A DNA stretch of 64,000 bases from Panopea generosa (GCA_029582155.1 CM055905.1:2655920-2719919), one strand, 5' to 3'. Numbered from the stretch's first letter, positions 37,440 to 49,595 are shown. Made by a program: numbers and translations. The notes: generated from the letters alone by a model not told the origin.

Positions 37440-37625
37440 ACAGTAGAACTTCGATGGCTCGAACAAAATAGTTCGAAACAGGGGTTGTTCGAACCAAGTA
37501 TTTTTTCAACATCTTAGAAAACATATACATGTATATACATCGAAATATGAATTAAGCCGGGACCAGATAAGTGATTCAATCAATTTGTGGTGTTCCAGCC
37601 AACGAAGTTCTTCTGTATATGCGGC
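37440..37625 (+). repeat. Dispersed repeat, copy 2 (possible MITE)
   Basis: Same ordered blocks as 22515-22705: GTAGAACTTCGATGGCTCGA, AAAATAGTTCGAAA, GGTTGTTCGAACCAAGTA, 'gtggtgttccagcca' and AAGTTCTTCTGTAT. It separates the two EF-hand terminal exons. Confidence 0.65.
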
Positions 37626-37960
37626 TGAAATTGTATTAATAAAAAGCAAAATAAATTTGACCGAAACTTGCGTCCTGAACAACAAGTTCTACGCCTCGCT
37701 CGTGTCAGATCCCGTAAGTAAAAGAAGAATCAAAGATGATATTCGCCGAATATCTTATGTGATAAAAATGAGTGATAAATTGTTATAACGTATGTTATGA
37801 TATGTTTTAGATAGTGTTTTTTAAGTATTTATAGACTGACATGGTTATTTGATTAGCACATAGTCTGTTTCATATTATGTATATACTATCTATTAATCGT
37901 GGTAGCACTTAATTAAATAAAGAATTCAATTTTAACCGAAAATTAAATTGTTATTTCCAG

Positions 37961-38031
37961 GTGACCACATAATTTCAGAGAAAGAACTAGGCGATGGATG
38001 GGATGCGCTTTACCATGACAGGTACAATTAA
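37961..38031 (+). CDS. Second EF-hand terminal exon (alternative last exon or relic)
   Basis: After the acceptor TTATTTCCAG the frame reads GAC CAC ATA ATT... with stop TAA at 38029-38031. It takes the same phase as exon 3. Joined to exon 2 it would complete a loop D-K-N-C-D-H-I-I-S-E-K-E, with all canonical ligands, followed by LGDGWDALYHDRYN and stop (a 73-aa product). Exon 3 has the parallel pattern D-N-I-V-N-E-L-E-F-A-A-G-W, so the two exons look homologous. A donor-like AG|GTACAA also occurs at 38021. It could be an alternative last exon, part of a second gene or a truncated relic. Confidence 0.55.
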
Positions 38032-38110
38032 GCGATGTCACAGTGAGCATGTCAGTCACACCTGGCATCCAGCAATGATTTATTCTGTGAAAAAGTTTTC
38101 TTTTATTATA

Positions 38111-38116
38111 AATAAA
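38111..38116 (+). promoter_or_regulatory. Polyadenylation signal after the second EF-hand exon
   Basis: AATAAA 80 bp after the stop at 38031, so this exon could be a complete terminal exon. Confidence 0.45.
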
Positions 38117-38667
38117 TAAATTGATAGAATTTGTTTGTTTGAACACTATCACTAATTACATTTTAATTTATTAACAAACTGATCCATCTTTGCTGCTAAC
38201 TGACGAACAAACAAACGTGTACCTAATGGACACAATTAACACGCTCCAAAGGTAGTATATATAGCAAGTCAGTGGTTCTCAGGGTAAGTATCCCTGACCT
38301 TAAAACCCCTGATTGATTAGTTAAATGTACATTTAGATTTTTTGTAAATGTTGCTAACGATATCAATAGGCGATAACTCTATTGGAGTTGACGATAGTCG
38401 CCCCAGCATGACTAGTATTACAGTGAAAAACTTTATTTTACACCTGTAAGATTTAATTGTGAAGAAAGATTTTGAAAGTCTTTCACAAATTAATTGGTTT
38501 TCTAATGACAAAATGCAAGCGAATCCCAAGAAATTTCAAGCTATTGCGATAGGCTCTAAAATTCTAAACTTAATTTCAATGTAGATCATATTAATAATAG
38601 TCAACTAAACGTACAGTGTAGATTAGGCAAATTTTACGTTTATTACTACTTTGTTATGACAGATATT

Positions 38668-39465
38668 ATGTAGAAGCTCATCAGGTTCCAGAGGGATCTG
38701 GGTACCCGCCCCAATGTAGAAGTCCATCAGGTTCCAGAGGGATCTGGGCACCCCCATGTAGAAGCTCATCAGGTTCCAGAGGGATCTGGGCACCCGTCCC
38801 AATGTAGAAGCCTATCAGGTTCCAGAGGGATCTGGGCACCCCATGTAGAAGCATATCAGGTTCAAGAGGGATCTGGGCATCCACCCCTCAATGTAGAAGC
38901 CTATTAGGTTCCAGAGGGATCTGGGTACCCCCACCCCCATGTAGAAGCCTATTAGGTTCCAGAGGGATCTGGGCACCCGCCCCAATGTAGAAGCCTATCA
39001 GGTTCCAAAGGGATCTGGGCACCCCCATGTAGAGGCCTATCAGGTTTCAGGGGGATCTGGGCACCCACCCTTCAATGTAGAAGACAATCAGGTTTCAGAG
39101 GGATCTGGGCACCCACCCCTCAATGTAGAAGCCTATTAGGTTCCAGAGGTATCTGGGTACCCCCTAGTAGAAGCCATGGGCAACTCCTCTCCACTCCCGA
39201 TGGAGAATCCAATCAGATTCCAGTGGGATGTGGGCACCCCACCTCCCAATGTAAAACATATCAGGTTCCAGAGGGATCTGCCCCACCCCCACCAATGTAG
39301 AAGCCCATCAGGTTCAAGAGGGATCTGGGCATCCCCACTCACCAATGTAGAAGCCCATCAGGTTCCAGATGGATCTCGGCACCTCCCCACCCCCAATATA
39401 GAAGCCTATCAGGTTCAAGGGGGATCTGGGCACATCGACCCCCCCCCCCCCCCCCCAACCCCCAA
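38668..39465. repeat. Minisatellite, about 45-55 bp unit, C-rich
   Basis: About 16 copies of ATGTAGAAGCCTATCAGGTT, CCAGAGGGATCTGGGCACCC and a variable C-rich spacer whose length differs between units. Ends in a run of about 17 C near 39440-39456. Confidence 0.93.
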
Positions 39466-39495
39466 GAATATATATATTTTTTATGGTGCATTTCT

Positions 39496-39545
39496 AGGAG
39501 ATGTAATCAAATCAAATCAAATCCATTTTATTTAATGTCGGCATG
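39496..39545 (-). mobile_element. Possible LINE tail (minus strand)
   Basis: The reverse complement reads ATTAAATAAAATGGATTTGA with GATTT repeats at the end, like a non-LTR element tail. No coding body was identified to the right. Confidence 0.3.
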
Positions 39546-39940
39546 ATAGATACGCTACATATAAAGCTACATTTAGAATAATAGCATTTGACATATAAAT
39601 ACCGGTAACATTCAGTTGACAATTTTAAACATACAAATAGTAGAGCATAGCACATAAAAAGCATAAACGCATAAACATTGAATCTTATATCTGATATAAT
39701 AGAAAATAAATATTTAATAAAAGATAGAGTTATCTAACTTGAAAGGAATTAAAATTTTAAATGAGCAAGATAGTTATGAATATGACTAGCAAAATATTTG
39801 GGAACTAAACAGTTTAAAAAAGTATTTAATTTTATTTCATTATCAACAATGATGCATTCACAAGAAAATGTGCAAGCCTGGGTGCTGTGGCAGGAAGGCA
39901 GCTACGCCACTGAACATGATCGGCATTTCTGCAATCAAGT

Positions 39941-41247
39941 ACATACTAATGTAGATAGTACGTATATAGTACATACTAAAGTAGATAGCACGTATATAGT
40001 ACATACTAAAGTAGATAGCACGTATATAGTACATACTAAAGTATATAGCACGTATACAGTACATACTAAAGTAGATAGCACGTATATAGTATAAACTAAA
40101 TTACCTAGCACGTATAAAGTACATACTAAAGTAGATAGCACGTATACAGTACATACTAAAGTAGATAGCACGTATACAGTAGTACTAAAGTAGATAGCAC
40201 GTATATAGTACGTACTAAAGTAGATAGCACGTATACAGTACGTACTAAAGTAGATAACACGTATATAGTACATACTAGAGTAGATAGCACGTATATAGTA
40301 GTACTAAAGTAGATAGCACGTATACAGTACATACTAAAGTATATAGCACGTATACAGTACATACTAAAGTAGATAGCGCGTATACAGTACATACTAAAGT
40401 AGATAACACGTATATAGTACATACTAAAGTATATAGCACGTATACAGTAGTACTAAAGTAGATAGCACGTATATAGTACATACTAAAGTACATAGCACGT
40501 ATACAGTACAAACTAAAGTAGATAGCAAGTATACGGTACATACTAAAGTAGATAACAGGTATATAGTACATACTAAAGTAGATAGCACGTGTACAGTAGT
40601 ACTAAAGTAGATAGCACGTAAACAGTACATACTAAAGTAGATAACACGTATACAGTACATACTAAAGTAGATAGCATGTATATAGTACGTACTAAAGTAG
40701 ATAACAAGTATACAGTACATACTAAAGTAGATAGCACGTATACAGTAGTACTAAAGTAGATAGCACGTATACAGTACATACTAAAGTAGATAGCGCGTAT
40801 ACAGTACATACTAAAGCATACTAAAGTAGATGGCACGTATACAGTACATACTAAAGTAGATGGCACGTATACAGTACATACTTAAGTAGATAGCACGTAT
40901 ACAGTACATACTAAAGTAGATAGCACGTATATAGTACGTACTAAAGTAGATAGCACGTATACAGTACGAACTCAAGTAGATAGTGCGTATATAGTACGTA
41001 CTAAAGTAGATAGCGCGTATACAATACGTACTAAAGTAGATAGCGCGTATATAGTACGTACTAAAGTAGATAGCGCGTATACAGTACGTACTAAAGTAGA
41101 TAGCGCGTATACAGTACGTACTTAAGTAGATAGCACGTATGTAGTACGTACTAAAGTAGATAGCATGTATACAGTACGAACTAAAGTAGATAGCACGTAT
41201 ACAGTACGTACTAAAGTAGATAGCATGTATATAGTACATACTAAAGT
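39941..41247. repeat. 30-bp tandem repeat with 149-bp higher-order period
   Basis: About 43 copies of AGTACATACTAAAGTAGATA followed by GCACGTATAC. A shortened junction AGTAGTACTAAAG recurs at 40179, 40298, 40446, 40595 and 40744, defining blocks of five units minus one base. Later units favour GCGCGTATAC and GTACGTAC. Confidence 0.95.
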
Positions 41248-41430
41248 AATGGAAAACAAACATAAAGAGCACTTCGATTTATCGTACTTCTCGTCACGAA
41301 ATGGTGCTTAACAAATCTCAACTATTATCTTAGAAAATTAGGAGCCTAGAAACTATAGCTTTAGACACATTCAAAATAATAAATATAAAAAAAATCTCTG
41401 ATCTTCCTTAATATTAAACATAATTCTTAC

Positions 41431-41640
41431 TTGTTTAGATATACCAACACTGCAGACATACCACAGGTAAGAACATATTTTCGTTCTGTGGCTGCCAGAC
41501 TATGGAACTGTTTTCCAGAACATTTCATAATTAGATATATTAAACTTTTATTTCGCAGTTTAATTAGTTCTTGGAATAGATATAGTTGTAAATGCTCGTG
41601 TTGCATTGACTGTACCCTGTTGGTCAACTTGTTATTTTGC
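41431..41640 (+). pseudogene. C-terminal remnant of a LINE reverse-transcriptase ORF
   Basis: The open frame has the terminal signature of non-LTR retrotransposon ORF2: 'RYTNTADIPQVRTYFRSVAA' then RLWNCFPEHF, matching the common '(I)PxxRT...SVAAxLWNSLP' block. It is followed by a Cys cluster (CKCSCCIDC). No upstream polymerase domain is present, since a satellite lies to the left, so it is a truncated remnant. Confidence 0.55.
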
Positions 41641-43700
41641 GTTTTAGTTAACGTTGGTGTTTTATTATTGTTTCGTATAATGTGCTTGCATGATATATAT
41701 TAGCTTGTTCCTCACTGCTGCATTCTATTCATTGTATCCAGTTATTCTAACTTGCTTTGTTATGTTTAGCATGCTTTTATGTAGACTTTAATTTAAAGTG
41801 TTTTGCTTGGTAAACTAAAGCTTGCATTTGCATTATCTTTGAAACATTTCAACCAGAAGCGTAACGTGACAACTTTGCACGTTACTCAGGGCAGGGTGTG
41901 CGAAGGTGGTTCCAATATATATAGAAATGGTGATTTTTTTCATTCCAAGTGTATGCTTCATTTGGCTAGAGTACATGACTTAAAGAATACTAGTATTTAG
42001 GCCTATATCGGTAATGGTCGGCATGGACTGCATTCTCTAACTTCGGTCAATGTTTTACATAAAGGACAAAGTAAACAATATTGCTTTATGCACGGAACAG
42101 TTCATGCCGAAACTTTTAAGTACCTCTTTGTAACCCTGTCATGTTTTTTAATATTTTGGCTTTGGTTTCCAATATTACTCAGCAGAGTATCTGAGTATGC
42201 CACGCTACGCGCCTGTCAATACTGTATGTTAATGGTTACGTGAATACCCTTATGTCTAATATGCTTGCTTCTAGTTTTAGTCTCTATAATTATCGTATTG
42301 CACATATGAGATTAATTTCTCTAATATATTGTCTGTGATAATTTTATTGCATCTGAAAAGACTATCCGTAGGGCAATGGTCACAATTAACAGTATTTTAT
42401 CAGTCTTGTTCCATGTATATGTGCTTGTTGTTGTTATATTATATGAGTATATACTTGCAAGTACTTGGTCACAGCTGTTATTGAATCACTGATTTATACG
42501 AGAACCTCATAAGAGGATTTGTATGATTTATAACTTGCCTCTTACTGTAAATGTCGGTCAATAGCTATACATAGCTAATATTGATTGTTTTTATTCACGC
42601 CGACTTTACACATTTTTTATAGGCATAGTGATAGTACCACCACTGGAAAAAGGAGGTTCTGCCGTGAAATAGTCGCATAATGGCGGTTATAAATATTCCT
42701 GTTTCTTCTTTAAAAATGCATTTTCCTTATGTTAATGCTCATTATTTATTTGAATGCCATTATTGATGTATTTTGAACATTTTGAAAGCATTGTCATGTT
42801 TGAATTGTGAATTTAGAGAAAAAAAGATGCTTGGAAATTGTAGTATGAATACAGGATTTCGGAAGTCTACTTTCACTTTGTCAACAGTGTACACACACTG
42901 CACAGAAAACATCTCTTATATGGCACATGGCCCCTACTTTTCTCATTATATTTTGGTCGTGCAGAAGTTGACAAACAGTAAAATGTAAGTTTCACTTCTT
43001 TCAATCGGACCGGTCTCTCTATGAATGGCAAGCCTTCAGACTACTATTATTTACTGTAGAATAAAGAACAAACAATCAATGGTGGGGTTACACCTTTATA
43101 GTGTATTCGTAAGTGTATCGACTTTTAGCTCATGCAGTGAGCCGGGTAATACTAAAAACCCAACTAGATTCCGGCTGACAAGGTCATCTTCCGGCTGCAT
43201 GCGGTGTGTGCAATATATTCTCCCGGAGCATCGATTGACAATGCAACGCGTGTAGTTCCTGTGTTTTGAATGCACTAATGTTAATCATTATCGATGCATT
43301 TCCATTTGCATATTTAATAAGACAATATCGAAAAATAAAATAAAAAACGGCTGAGTGAATGTAGGGTCTGAAATTAACACTTTTTATGATTTTTTATTAG
43401 TATTTACTGTTTTTGACAAATGAAAATTATAATAAAATCAGTGACTTAATAACAGATATGCTACTGACAAAATCAAGAATTTGCTCAATACAAAGGGCAT
43501 AACGCCTAACAAAAGGGTAAGTTTGAACATATCAAAAAGGATATTTATCAGTTTTCTCCGATATTCCTTTATTAAATATACGAATAGTAATTTATGATGA
43601 TTGACATTTGTGCGTTTAAACTACACAACTCCCATAGATCTGCCACAGCCGGAATATAACCGGGTCAACCGGAATCTGGCCGGGTTTTGGTATCGCCCAC
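41640..43700. other. Intergenic, no supported gene
   Basis: Several short open frames of 60-80 codons occur, but none has recognisable composition, splice partners or repeats. The last 100 bp before 43707 are CG-richer and may hold the promoter of the following gene. Confidence 0.4.
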
Positions 43701-43724
43701 CCTAAAATGACAACAATAACAAAA

Positions 43725-44097
43725 ATGGCGGACAGCGGGACTTGCCAGGAATCGTTTCGACATAAATACAAGAAAAACGCTGTTTTCCAGTCATTTGCAA
43801 ATAATACCTGTCTAATTTCTATTGTTAAACGTGCATTTGAAAGTTTACAAGAAAGAAGCAACGCACTAGCATTGTTAAACATAACTGCTTGTGATGCCGG
43901 TGCAGGATTTGGAATAGAATTTCCAAATGCATGTTGCAGAACTTTGAGGCAGAGTACAATATGGTCATTAAAGAGTATATTTCGCCCTGGTATGGATATG
44001 TTGGAACGTTTCCTTGGTAAGCCAACAGTATTTACACCGAAGCATGCATATGAAGAAGAGATGTTGACAAATTTGTTTGGCTTCTTGGACAATAAAG
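43725..44097 (+). CDS. Uncharacterised gene, exon 1
   Basis: Runs from the start codon to donor AATAAAG|GTGAAT. Without splicing the frame stops two codons later (G-E-stop). Confidence 0.78.
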
Positions 44098-47000
44098 GTG
44101 AATAAAGATATTTTTCTAGTTATACTGGTCATACCTAATACCGCGAGTCTAAAAATGTTTCAACCATGGAAAGAATGGCATCAGTACTAAACAGTAACAA
44201 GGTTACTTAAGTGTACTGATTCAAAAACAGTTGCCGAAACAAATGTAAACAAATGCCGACGCTAACGGAAGTTGGAGCTATGCGCATGTCTTCCAAGATT
44301 GTTATTATACGGGCATTCATGGTATTAGGTATACAAGGGATACTTCTGGGCAGAAATAATGATTTGTGTATTCTGGAAAACTATATTAAGAGAGGTATAT
44401 ATGTATTTAAATTTCTGACTAATACCAGTAAGAGCTTTGGTGGTAGTGTAATGAAGAGAGTGTTGGCTGCTCACGCCTGAGGTTACTGGTTCGATCTCCA
44501 GCTCTACCCGATGCCTCTCATAAAACACACAACAATAAAAGCTTTGAGCTTTTACAGCAGTCAAGTTTAAATAAATTTGTATAAATCGTTAAATCAGTGA
44601 GATCTTTTACATGCACGTTCAGACCACAGGTGCGGGTCTTCCTATTTACTGACAAGAACTATCAATAAACTTGCTTTTTTTATGTATTTATATCATTTTT
44701 CTCTGCATATTTCAGTGATACATCATTTCAGATGCATGATGGATACTTTTGTAAATAATAAATTGCATTATATCTGCAATATAATGGAATGGATCGTGGA
44801 GCATGTTATTAAACCACTAGGCAGTCATAATTCTCCCTGATATTTAGCAGGTTGCTGTTGTTTTCAAAATGATTGATTTAAATTTTGTGTGATGTTATGA
44901 TTGGAGTGTTGAAGAGATCACAGATTGGATCCCAGGCTCAGGATGAGAAAAATATGCAGCAAATCCGGGACTTGAACCCAGGACCCTTCGCTTACAGGGC
45001 AAATAATCTAAAGACAGCTAACCGGACCGCTTACATAGAATCCTCTCTTAGTAGATTAGGTATGTGCACTGACACCTATAGTAAATTAATACTGGTATAA
45101 TTGCCTAGTGACACTGGCTTGAAATACTTTTCAATTAACTAAAGATAAATTATTGTAGTATAAATGTTATTCTCCAGTCTTCAACCACTTGCTCGAAGTT
45201 TTTAACAAGCAGACATATTCCATATATTCTAATCTACAGGCAATGACATTAATTTTTTATTTCACTTGTCCAGTTGGACAAGACGTGTTTCTAAAATCTA
45301 CTTATCCTGACCAAAAACAACCTGTCCTTACTTTAATCTAGAATTATGGTACTAGTAATATGGATATAAAATTATGTATAACTAAATAAACTATTTTATT
45401 AAAGTTAAAGACGGGGATGTGCAAAAAAAAAGAGATGCTATGTTAAATTTCCGAATTTTCACTTGTCCAGTCAGCTAGCAGTCTTATATTTTACTAGTCT
45501 GTGCCCCCGATTCAGTTGTCCCGGGGAGTCGGGTGAGCATTAATGTTAAGCCCTGATCTTATGCTTTTGTTTTAAATATGCAATTCGCTAATTATACAGT
45601 AACATAAAGATGGAGTTAAGTGTATTTAAATACCAAAAATAACATTTGCCTTTAGTCTGAATGCGTTGCATGGTGTTTAGCATTGCTTTCAACAATTTTT
45701 CAGTCATATCACAACAGTGTCTACTTGAGAAAGTATTCTGAGTGCTGTCACACTGATGTATCATGCCTCAGACGCATTGTATCATACCCCACCCAGTCAC
45801 AATATACTGACATCTGGCCGACCAGACCAAGAACTTTTCTCTAAATACTGAGCATTAAGCGAGGAAGCTTCTAGTACTATTTTTAAAGTCTTTGGTATGA
45901 CCCAGTCGGAAATCAAACCCACAACCTTACACATGCGAGGTGGACACTATCACTAGAGCACGCTATGGTCTTAGTCTAAATATGACAGGGTGAGTGTATG
46001 TCAACACCACAGGCTTGTACTGATGTCATCATAATTGTCACTGGCCTAAATATAACTTATAAATTCATTTAATGTCTACTCTAAAACATAAGGACTTTAG
46101 AAAATACAGAGTAGTCTCTGAAATTACTCCCTATATTGATAAATCCAAACTTTATGACCACTACCTCTCACTGCTGAGGTTGTGGGTTTTAGTCAAGCTT
46201 AGTCCACAAACTTAATGTGAAAATGGGTGTCAGTTACTTACAGAAGGAAGATTGTTCTATTCACTGAGTCTCAGATTTATTCTAAGGTCTTCCTCCAGTC
46301 CACCAATGAAACTGGATATGCCATATATATAACCTGTTGATGTGTTAAAAAAAATGTCCAACCTCATTAAAACAAATTTTAAACATATGCATGATGTAAC
46401 TTTTATATCTAGTCCTGTAACAGTTATATTGACATTAACATCCTCTGATGTCAAAATTAAGCCGTCCTTAAAAAATTGCTTGTTTGCCACTTCCTTACGA
46501 CTCATACCATTTATGGGTGGGTAGTAGGTAAAAAAAAATTTCAATCATTCAAATTTTTTTTTTGGTTTAATATATTTTTTTTGGACACCCCAAATTTTCC
46601 TGACCGACGGGATTGTTTTGGATCGACGGAAGTGGCAAACAAACAATAATTTAATTTAGGCCTTGACTTAAAACTGACATTATTATTTAAAATAGAAGCA
46701 AATCTGAAGCATGGGCATCCATGATTCATAAACACATACGTTTCTAGTTTTTAACCTAAAACATGTCATTCCGACTTGTATGCCATAGCATGTAGCATGA
46801 TACATAGAATGTACACACACCGGTATTGGACCATCCTTGGATACCCACGTGTAACCTATTCTGATAGTGTCCATTCATCACCCATGGGATATTGAACTAG
46901 TAGTGCGTTGTTTTTATCAAGTCCAAATGCAACCATATGATTGGTATCTTCACGATTTCATGAAGGGAACATTATCCAATCGCAATACTAGTTTAATGCA

Positions 47001-49595
47001 AAATCCGTTTTGTTAAGATGTTACATTTGCTGTTTTTTATTCTGTTCTGTTCAAATAAAGCGACGCAGAGCTAGCGTAATTTCCTATGGGTAATGGAATT
47101 GACACCAGTGGGTATCCAACGATGGTATTGGACTATCAAAATTATAAAGCAAAAGAAAATATTATGCTAGTATTATTCAACCTGACAACTGTATTATGGT
47201 ATTAAGAGTTGCAGGAGTGAATTTAATGACTCTTTTTAGTGATATTACATCAAAAATTGTTTCAAATATTCTTAATGACTTAAACAGTTAAACATAAATT
47301 ATCAATTTATAAAATTGATGTAATTATTATTTACTCCATTCTCCACATTTATTTTAGAATCAGAAAAGATTTTAAGCAAGTTGTCCTTGCCGGATGTTCA
47401 CGGAGAAACTGAATCGGATGTTGCAGTAATCTTGGCTGAACATTTCTTCTCCAAGTTGGCTTCATCTCAGTCATATACACTGGATAACAGTTCAGCAAAG
47501 ACAAAGAGTGTCTGCAATTGTCACAGCCCTGCTTGTGACAAAAATGTAGAGTCGAATTACGGCAGAACAGCTACAGGTTTGTTTGTTGATTTCTTTGATG
47601 TGTGCAAGTAGAAAGTATTTTGTTTGTCTGATTAAGCAATAAATCCTCACATGCGAGACCATCCTTCAAAAAATATTTAATTGCTGTGCTCCATCCCAGT
47701 ATTTTTCATGTGGATAGGTAAGTAAGTTTTTTTTTGCCAAATTTTGATTTACCATAGCTATATTAAAGAGAAATGGACAGAAATCATGAAAAAAATTAAA
47801 TGCTTTGAAAGTTAAAAAGTTAAAGTAGCTGCAATTTTGAGTGAGTTGATAGGAGCATGGCAAACAATATATTTTTAAAGGATGGCCGGAGTATTGTGGA
47901 TATGATCCCAGATGTGTTATATATATATCATAGGATGGTGCAAATATGCCAAAATTGAAATATTGTTTGCTTGCTTTCTCCTTACCGACTCTTTGAAAAA
48001 GCTGCATACTTAACTTTTGTCTCACCCTAGGGTTGAGAAAACTTCAAACACTCATATAATTTGAAGACAGTAAATAAGTATTGTCTAGACAATACAAAGT
48101 CAATGTACATTCAAACATATCTTAAGCAACCACTCAATTGAAAGAGCAAAATAAATTGACCCCTGAAGGCAGGTGGCTACTTAATACAGGTTGATTTAAA
48201 CTGAAATAATTAAAACTGAAATTATAACAAGGCCCAAGAGGACCTGGACACTACTGGCAGCAGATGCTTTATAGGACCGCCATATATTGTTACAAGTAAA
48301 ATATCTAAGGTCTAGGCCTTGAACTTTCAGAGAAAATGTTTTTAAAATTTTGTTTAAAATGTGCTTAAAAGCATGGTCGCATGACGCTGGTTCAAGAACT
48401 TGTCTGAGATCTTGTTGTTATATAACTTTGCAAGTTTGGTTAAGATTCAATAAAAAATGAAGGTATTATCGCATCTTCATCATTTTCTCTATATCACTCT
48501 ATGTAAAACAGTGACCCCTGTGGCGGCCCCAAATTTGACCCCAGGGGCCCGTCTTCAACAAATCTTTAGTGGACCCCCACGCAAGATTCAATGAAAAATT
48601 AAGGTGCTATCGCATCTACAAGGAAAAAGGTTAATGGACGGACGACGGACAATTTACCATGACATAAGCCCTGCTGGCCTTTGTTGTTGAGGACCTAGTC
48701 CAGCTGAAATTACTTGTTAAATAATGTCATTATTATTCAATATTTTTTTAACAATTGTGAATTATCTGACACTTAAAACTTAGTAGTGACAGTCAGAATG
48801 AGATAGCAAATGAATTACATTTACCATTGTTTCTAAATATGTATGCAGATACGCTGGTAAATTGTACATTTATCAGTATGCATTTTGGCCCCCAAAAAAT
48901 TATGAAAGTAAAGTTTCGATGTTATTTTTCAGAGTTTAAGAATACAATTAATAATATGAATGTGTTTATTCTTAGGTAGCGGCAGAGGTTGGTATGGTAA
49001 CCTTGACATTATTGTAGGGAGTGACAACTTGGGAGTAGTCGTAGAAACAGTAGCTGAAGAAGATGGAACAGATGGCGAGTCAGATGCTGAATCAGAAGAA
49101 ACAATTCACTCTAGAGGAAGATTCACAGATGACAGGTGTTATAACCAGAGTGACAGCCTGGAACAAATGCATTGTCAGAGTTCTGCTATAGCACAAACGA
49201 TAGTTTCATCATTTGTGCACAAGACATTGCATCCTGGGTGTAAACATTTCTTGAGGCCGCTATTCTGTGTTTCTGGATGCGAAGTGATTATTTATTTCTA
49301 TGATTGTGTTCAGGATGTTCTGCTGCAGACAAAGAGCATGAGATTTGTGTCGGGAATAAAAAAACGCACCTTCTGTATGGAGACTGTGATAACTGTATGG
49401 CTGGCATTACACTACCAGCTCCTTGGATCTGGGACACCTGACTCCTTGAGGAATGCTCCAAAGTCAAGGTTTCGTGAACATGTAGGTTCACAAATTGATG
49501 TCTATGAAGAAGGACTTTCCATGTTTGAGCCTGTGACCCCAGAAATGCCCCCACCATTTCTTCCTGATAGTCATTATGAGTTTGTGTCAGATTGA
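43725..49595 (+). CDS. Uncharacterised 403-aa protein, three exons
   Basis: Exons 43725-44097, 47358-47576 and 48976-49595 (373+219+620 nt = 404 codons with stop) join at two phase-1 GT-AG introns. ATG 43725 has a strong context (AAAATGGCG); an in-frame ATG at 43707 is the alternative. Exon 1 is helical and Cys-containing, including LLNITACDAGAGFGIEF and KPTVFTPKHAYEEEML. Exon 2 has a small CNCHSPACDKN Cys/His cluster. Exon 3 begins GSGRGWYGNLDIIVGSDNLG, then VVVETV, an acidic stretch, SSFVHKTLHP, FYDCVQDVLL and VITVWLALHYQLLGSG. A conserved-looking Asp followed by a hydrophobic strand ending in Glu, with a later helical segment, resembles the PD-(D/E)XK nuclease layout. The expected Lys is absent (E-T-V), so this is only a suggestion. 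No signal peptide or membrane segment is seen. I do not recognise a named family. Confidence 0.8.
44420..44535 (+). repeat. tRNA-derived SINE head, family A
   Basis: Contains 'gttggctgctcacgcctgag', B box TTACTGGTTCGATCTCC and 'atgcctctcataaaacac', parallel to 6272-6370. Lies in intron 1 of the uncharacterised gene. Confidence 0.55.
44930..45030 (-). repeat. tRNA-like sequence (Thr-like, likely SINE or pseudo-tRNA)
   Basis: The reverse complement holds GTCCGGTTAGCTGTCTTTAG, an anticodon-like arm TTTGC-CCTGTAA-GCGAA (five pairs, one a G-T wobble; anticodon TGT) and a T arm CTGGG-TTCAAGT-CCCGG. The acceptor stem does not pair convincingly, so a functional tRNA-Thr is unlikely. Confidence 0.45.
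45895..45975 (-). repeat. tRNA-like SINE fragment
   Basis: The reverse complement reads GCTCTAGTGATAGTGTCCAC and then GGTTGTGGGTTTGATTTCCG, giving A-box and B-box positions without full stems. Confidence 0.4.
46140..46320 (+). repeat. SINE family B, 3' part
   Basis: 'tacctctcactgctgaggtt', 'tccacaaacttaatgtgaaaa', 'cagaaggaagattgttctatt' and 'ccaccaatgaaactgg' parallel 2540-2690 in order and spacing. Confidence 0.5.
46320..47350. other. Intron 1 of the uncharacterised gene, remainder
   Basis: AT-rich, with T/A homopolymer runs near 46550. No exon or repeat array recognised. Confidence 0.4.
47358..47576 (+). CDS. Uncharacterised gene, exon 2
   Basis: The acceptor TTATTTTAG|AATCAG completes a Glu codon, followed by 'SEKILSKLSLPDVHG' and ending 'NYGRTAT' plus G at donor GCTACAG|GTTTGT. 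It contains the CNCHSPACDKN cluster. Confidence 0.78.
48230..48690. mobile_element. Interspersed element fragment
   Basis: Begins 'caaggcccaagaggacctgg' and includes 'gacccctgtggcggccccaa' and 'gggcccgtcttcaacaaatc'. It ends in 'ggacggacgacggacaattt ... ataagccctgctggcctttg'. Such composition is typical of dispersed molluscan non-autonomous elements. It lies in intron 2 of the uncharacterised gene. Confidence 0.45.
48976..49595 (+). CDS. Uncharacterised gene, exon 3 (terminal)
   Basis: Acceptor TTATTCTTAG|GTAGC. Encodes 205 residues plus the split Gly, ending 'PFLPDSHYEFVSD' with stop TGA. AATAAA follows 77 bp downstream. Confidence 0.8.

Noticed and set aside
37585-37788. 67-codon open frame with KRRIKDDIRR-type basic sequence
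   Set aside because: It starts inside a dispersed repeat and has no splice partners or family pattern.
39850-41272. Open frames of 88-153 codons (TyrIleArgAlaIleTyrPheSer repeats) in the 30-bp array
   Set aside because: Repeat-derived, with no start context or splice sites.
42773-43255. Two 70-76-codon open frames upstream of the 403-aa gene
   Set aside because: No splice phase or similarity I can support.
44930-45030. Functional tRNA-Thr(TGT)
   Set aside because: The anticodon and T arms pair, but I could not form a proper acceptor stem or D arm.
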